Of a stretch of 64,000 nucleotides of DNA, positions 60,641-64,000 are shown one piece after another (within the stretch, counting starts at the first letter, position 1; each line of letters starts with the position of its first letter). Source of the stretch: Candidatus Obscuribacter sp. (GTDB taxonomy: Bacteria; Cyanobacteriota; Vampirovibrionia; Obscuribacterales; Obscuribacteraceae); NCBI GenBank assembly GCA_016718315.1, contig JADKDV010000001.1:248001-312000 (forward strand), given 5' to 3'. A program made the position numbers and the translations under genes. The notes beneath the pieces were generated by a model that did no database searches, was not told where the DNA came from, and saw nothing but the letters and a program-made list of their open reading frames with translations.

Positions 60641-62056
60641 TCATACTATCATTTCAAGACCGGAGATTTTCTCTTTCAGTTCCCCGGCACTGCTTATTCT
60701 ATCTTTTGTGTTGACACTGGTTAAGCCTTTTATCAAATCTCTCAGCGGCTCAGCTACAGTCGCTTTTAAACCCGGGTCAGAGACACTCAGTGCCTCCGGG
60801 TCTTGACCTGTCAGTAAAAAATAGAGTGTGCCACCCATGGCATAAAGGTCGCTCTGGGGCGAGGCTTTACCTCTAAACTGCTCGGGGGCAATATAGCTAT
60901 GTTTGCCCACAAAAGTACCTGTTGCGTTACCGATAAATTCGTTGGCAGCGCCAAAGTCTATCGCTATCACTTTATCGCCATCTGTTAAAACAAGATTGTC
61001 AGGAGTAAAGTCGCGGTGAATTACTGGCGGTTCCTGACTGTGTAAGTAGTGCAAAATGTCAGCCATCTGCCCGGCCAGATTGATCACTTGAGATTGGCGC
61101 AGCGGACCATTTTGTTTGACATGCTGTTTTAAATCCACCCCCAATACATGATCAAGCATCAAGTAAGAGCGCTCCTGCTCCACAAAAAAGTCCATAACTT
61201 GCACAATGGAAGGATGGCTGAGCTGAATCAAAATCTTTGCTTCACGCTCAAACATTTCTCTGGCTTTGTCTTTGATTTCACCGTCATAATCCGGTGGCAC
61301 TACTGATTCTTTGATTACTACCAGTTTGCCGTTTTGCATGCTACCTAGATACACTGCCGAGAGTCCACCTAAGGCTAGCTGTCTAACAATAGTGATAGTG
61401 CCGTTGCGCAAAACCAGTCCTTTTTCGAGTGGCATAAAGGCAGCTGGTCTAAATCTACGCTTAAGCTCGTCTTCCCAGATGTCTGTATAACTAGGTCCTT
61501 CCAGCATCACTTGATTGCCCGCAAGCTGGGCTTTTACTGCGCTTGCCAGCTGGATTAGACTCTCGTCTTTGGGTAAGTCCACCATCAAATCGATTGTCAC
61601 TAGGAGTTTTTCGAGCTGAGTGGCATCCATGGCGCTTGAGTTTAGAGGCAAGACACTGCCGCTCCTGGCGATTAGATTGATTGTTTTGTCTTTGCCATTG
61701 TCTGCTACCAATATCTTGTCTACATCACACCAGGCTAGATAAGATGATTTAAGGCGCATAGAGCTAAAATCAGGCGGTATTTCGATACCGCCTTTATCTA
61801 TTAAAAGCTGATTGTGACTAAGATATTTGATTATTGAGAGAGCTATAAATGGGATCAACATGGCAGTGACTATTACAGTTACCCGCTGAAAGAATTGAAA
61901 CTCGCTGATACCACCTACGCTAAAAGCATTGGCACCATAAAAAATGGCATAACCAATTGGTAGCAAAGTCCAAAATGGAAAACAAAGACGCAAAATACTA
62001 AGCATTCTCTCTTTGAGAGGATCTTTGTATTCAATGCGGATGCACAGTTCAGCCAT
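60641..62056 (-). CDS. membrane-anchored kinase with HRDFTPDN catalytic loop
   Basis: 471 residues. Two membrane helices (about 22-42 and 57-79), a beta-rich intermediate region, then a kinase domain (about 220-465). It has a degenerate Gly-loop LGGLSAVY, Lys249, catalytic HRDFTPDN with Asp349 and a normal DFG at 367-369. Thr replaces the Lys of HRDLK, an arrangement shared with the adjacent kinase. It overlaps the next kinase gene by 8 bases and is probably co-translated with it. Confidence 0.85.
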   Translation of the reverse strand: MAELCIRIEYKDPLKERMLSILRLCFPFWTLLPIGYAIFYGANAFSVGGISEFQFFQRVTVIVTAMLIPFIALSIIKYLSHNQLLIDKGGIEIPPDFSSMRLKSSYLAWCDVDKILVADNGKDKTINLIARSGSVLPLNSSAMDATQLEKLLVTIDLMVDLPKDESLIQLASAVKAQLAGNQVMLEGPSYTDIWEDELKRRFRPAAFMPLEKGLVLRNGTITIVRQLALGGLSAVYLGSMQNGKLVVIKESVVPPDYDGEIKDKAREMFEREAKILIQLSHPSIVQVMDFFVEQERSYLMLDHVLGVDLKQHVKQNGPLRQSQVINLAGQMADILHYLHSQEPPVIHRDFTPDNLVLTDGDKVIAIDFGAANEFIGNATGTFVGKHSYIAPEQFRGKASPQSDLYAMGGTLYFLLTGQDPEALSVSDPGLKATVAEPLRDLIKGLTSVNTKDRISSAGELKEKISGLEMIV

Positions 62057-64000
62057 GTTTTAGTCTTTCTTCCAACTTGATACTTATAATATTAGTACTT
62101 TCGTCCAGGTGCTCTTGTAGCAATCTGGCTAATTCGTCTAAATCTGATGGACGATTATCTGGATCTTGATCGGTCATACGCTCGACTAAGTTTGCCAAAA
62201 AAGGTGAGACACTGACATTGCTATCGCCCAGTGAGGCAACACTGATTGGTTCTGGGTCTGAGCCAGTCAGGATAAAATATAAAGTGGCACCCATGGCGTA
62301 GATGTCGCTGGCTTTTTGGGCATGACCTCTAAACTGTTCTGGTGGCACATAACTATGCTTGCCTACGATAGTACCAGTGGTGCCGCCTTTGTCCTCGGTG
62401 GCCACGGCAAAGTCAATTAATTTGAGAGTTTTATCCTGACTGTACATCAAATTGTCAGGTGTAAAGTCACGGTGGATAATTTGTTTGTCGTGCAAAACAC
62501 TCAATATTTGGCACATCTGTATAGCTAATTGGAGCGCTTCTTTTTCTTTGATTGGACCGTGATTTTTAACTACATTGCGCAGATTATCACCGTCAATATA
62601 ATCGAGTACGAGATAGCAGCGTTTGTCTTCTATAAAAAAATCCAGACATTTGACCACGAGGTTGCTATCGATTGAGCTTAGTATCAGTGATTCTGTCTGG
62701 ATTCTTTTGATGGCATCGCGTTCGGCACTGCGGTCCATATAGGGAGGGATGATTGTTTCTTTGAGGACGATATTTCGTACTTTTCCTTCCCAGAGTTCAT
62801 TTCTGTCCAGCGCTTTGTAGGCTGTGCCTTCGCCACCAATGCCCAGTTTTTCTATTACTTCATATCGACCATCTTGCAGTCTTGATTGGCTATTGAGAGG
62901 TTCTAAGTTTTTGCGGATAGCAGTATCTGACAGACTCTGCAACCACAGTTCTGTATAACTACCTTCTGCCCTTGGCGTCAGGGTTTCGGTTACCTCTATA
63001 GAGAGTGTATTGGCTGGGGCAAATTGTTGCAGGCGGCTAAGCAGTCTCGGTCTGTCTTCTGGTTTTATGGCACCGAGTTCTAGACTTAGCTGTTGCCATT
63101 TACCATATTCGATTTTGATTTTCCATTTGTCCGGACTGGCAGTGCCTTGGTTGCCCACCAGACTGATTTTTTTGACCAGTGACCAGTCAAAACAGGCAGA
63201 CTCTACGCTAAATAATTCTGACCACCAATCCAGCGATAACTCCTGTCTATTGAGTAATAGTCTGGTGGGACTGAGTTGTACTTTTAAAAGCTTGTAGACA
63301 AAACTAAAGAGTAAATACCAGACCAGGCAAGCCACAGGAAAGAACGCCAACCAGCTCTCAAGATTAACATTGGCAGTGGTTGCAGCAGGAGTACAGTAGG
63401 TCAAAATGGATGCCAGTGTCTGGTAAAAGGTCCAGTTATTGTTGACGTCTGCCCAGTCTCGCAACATGTTAAAAATCGAAAACGTAGTACCAAGCCAGAG
63501 TGGTGAGCAAAGTATCAAAGTCCAAACTGGACCGACTATTTTGGACCAGCTTGCTAGAGTCGTCTCAAATACTCTGGGCAAATCTTGAAAAAATCCGTGC
63601 ATGCGATAGGGCAGGATGATTTCGTCTGGATTGGGGATGTGTTCTACTTCTAATGGCTTTTGCGCTTTGATTACGCGCTCCACCTGGGCGTCTACAGGCA
63701 GTGCTGAGACCCGCCTGCTCAATAAATTGACTAGTTTTAGGGCGTCATCTGGACTCAGGGCAAATAGTGAGAGACCCAGTGTGTGTGTCTCTTTGCCATC
63801 ATCAAAGTTGAGATTGATCGTATTGCCCGGTATGCCATAGCGAGTGGTGGACATGGTGATACTTTTGAGCTGACTGATAGCAAAGCTGGTGTAACCCAGA
63901 CTGATATTTTTGTCGTCGATGGTTAGCTGTCTGGCTCTTAACTTATAGATAAAATAAAAGAAGAAAAAGACCATATAGGCCGAAATAAAATAGGCCTCGC
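62049..64000 (-). CDS. N-terminally truncated membrane kinase with DFA in place of DFG
   Basis: At least 650 residues; the frame stays open through the right edge, so the true N-terminus lies outside the window. Visible helices lie at about 1-12, 150-170 and 208-230 (counted from the ATG at 63974), separated by a repeat of the beta region seen in the neighbour. The kinase domain (about 370-630) has LGIGGEGTAYKA, Lys405, HRDFTPDN (Asp503) and DFA at 521-523 instead of DFG. The change may lower activity; PEQFRG and later motifs are intact. It forms an operon with the 60641 kinase. Confidence 0.82.
   Translation of the reverse strand, partial: EAYFISAYMVFFFFYFIYKLRARQLTIDDKNISLGYTSFAISQLKSITMSTTRYGIPGNTINLNFDDGKETHTLGLSLFALSPDDALKLVNLLSRRVSALPVDAQVERVIKAQKPLEVEHIPNPDEIILPYRMHGFFQDLPRVFETTLASWSKIVGPVWTLILCSPLWLGTTFSIFNMLRDWADVNNNWTFYQTLASILTYCTPAATTANVNLESWLAFFPVACLVWYLLFSFVYKLLKVQLSPTRLLLNRQELSLDWWSELFSVESACFDWSLVKKISLVGNQGTASPDKWKIKIEYGKWQQLSLELGAIKPEDRPRLLSRLQQFAPANTLSIEVTETLTPRAEGSYTELWLQSLSDTAIRKNLEPLNSQSRLQDGRYEVIEKLGIGGEGTAYKALDRNELWEGKVRNIVLKETIIPPYMDRSAERDAIKRIQTESLILSSIDSNLVVKCLDFFIEDKRCYLVLDYIDGDNLRNVVKNHGPIKEKEALQLAIQMCQILSVLHDKQIIHRDFTPDNLMYSQDKTLKLIDFAVATEDKGGTTGTIVGKHSYVPPEQFRGHAQKASDIYAMGATLYFILTGSDPEPISVASLGDSNVSVSPFLANLVERMTDQDPDNRPSDLDELARLLQEHLDESTNIISIKLEERLKHG

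Noticed and set aside
1..64000. CRISPR arrays, IS elements, rRNA genes
   Set aside because: No regularly spaced repeats, no transposase-like proteins with terminal inverted repeats and no rRNA sequence were seen.

Overview
The window is bacterial chromosome with dense, mostly operon-like coding. The encoded biology points to a diderm that makes peptidoglycan and exports lipopolysaccharide: an Lpt export operon, murC-murB-ddl and uppP are all present. It respires (complex I NuoN) and probably makes menaquinone by the futalosine route (MqnA). It carries many TPR proteins and four Ser/Thr-kinase-like proteins. That mixture is most reminiscent of non-photosynthetic Cyanobacteriota (Obscuribacterales / Melainabacteria type). 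This is inference from gene content, not from a marker-gene comparison.

Layout. 0-8.9 kb (minus strand): aroQ, aroK, TPR proteins and an Lpt operon (TPR, lptC, a three-block LptA/OstA protein, lptB, LptF/G permease). 9-15.8 kb: a small ORF, a HAD phosphatase, carA, nuoN and a YfhO-like giant membrane protein. 15.84 kb: tRNA-Arg(CCU). 16.1-22.2 kb: an AT-richer accessory segment immediately behind the tRNA. It holds an AAA+ ATPase, a subtilisin-like protease and a small membrane protein on the plus strand, facing a PD-(D/E)XK nuclease-like protein and a helical partner on the minus strand. 22.3-29.6 kb: a frameshifted gene, a lipoprotein beta-propeller candidate and two large TPR proteins separated by one in-frame stop. 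29.8-35.7 kb: ssb, a Ser/Thr kinase, ddl-murB-murC and rpsT. 35.9-42.8 kb: a hydrophilic protein, a pseudo-caspase/TonB-like fusion, rsmI, uppP and a tandem pair of two-DTG aspartic-protease-like proteins. 42.9-50.9 kb: methylmalonyl-CoA mutase large subunit, urocanase, aspartokinase with two small partners, a lipoate/octanoate transferase and a pyrimidine-nucleoside phosphorylase. 51-64 kb: mqnA, signalling proteins (three kinases, an Hpt-REC-REC-GGDEF protein, a degenerate receiver), an acyltransferase domain protein, a patatin, a four-repeat MshEN-like protein, a SAM hydrolase family protein and msrB.

The most interesting part is the 16.1-22.2 kb island. Its ATPase-subtilase pair has the architecture of the IetAS anti-phage/plasmid-stability systems. 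Here it has an extra two-helix membrane protein in the same operon and a convergent nuclease-like two-gene unit. A second regulatory observation is a pair of unlinked promoters (about 3.35 and 36.53 kb) that share a palindromic GTAATTAC just upstream of a TTGACG -35 box with identical 17-nt spacing.
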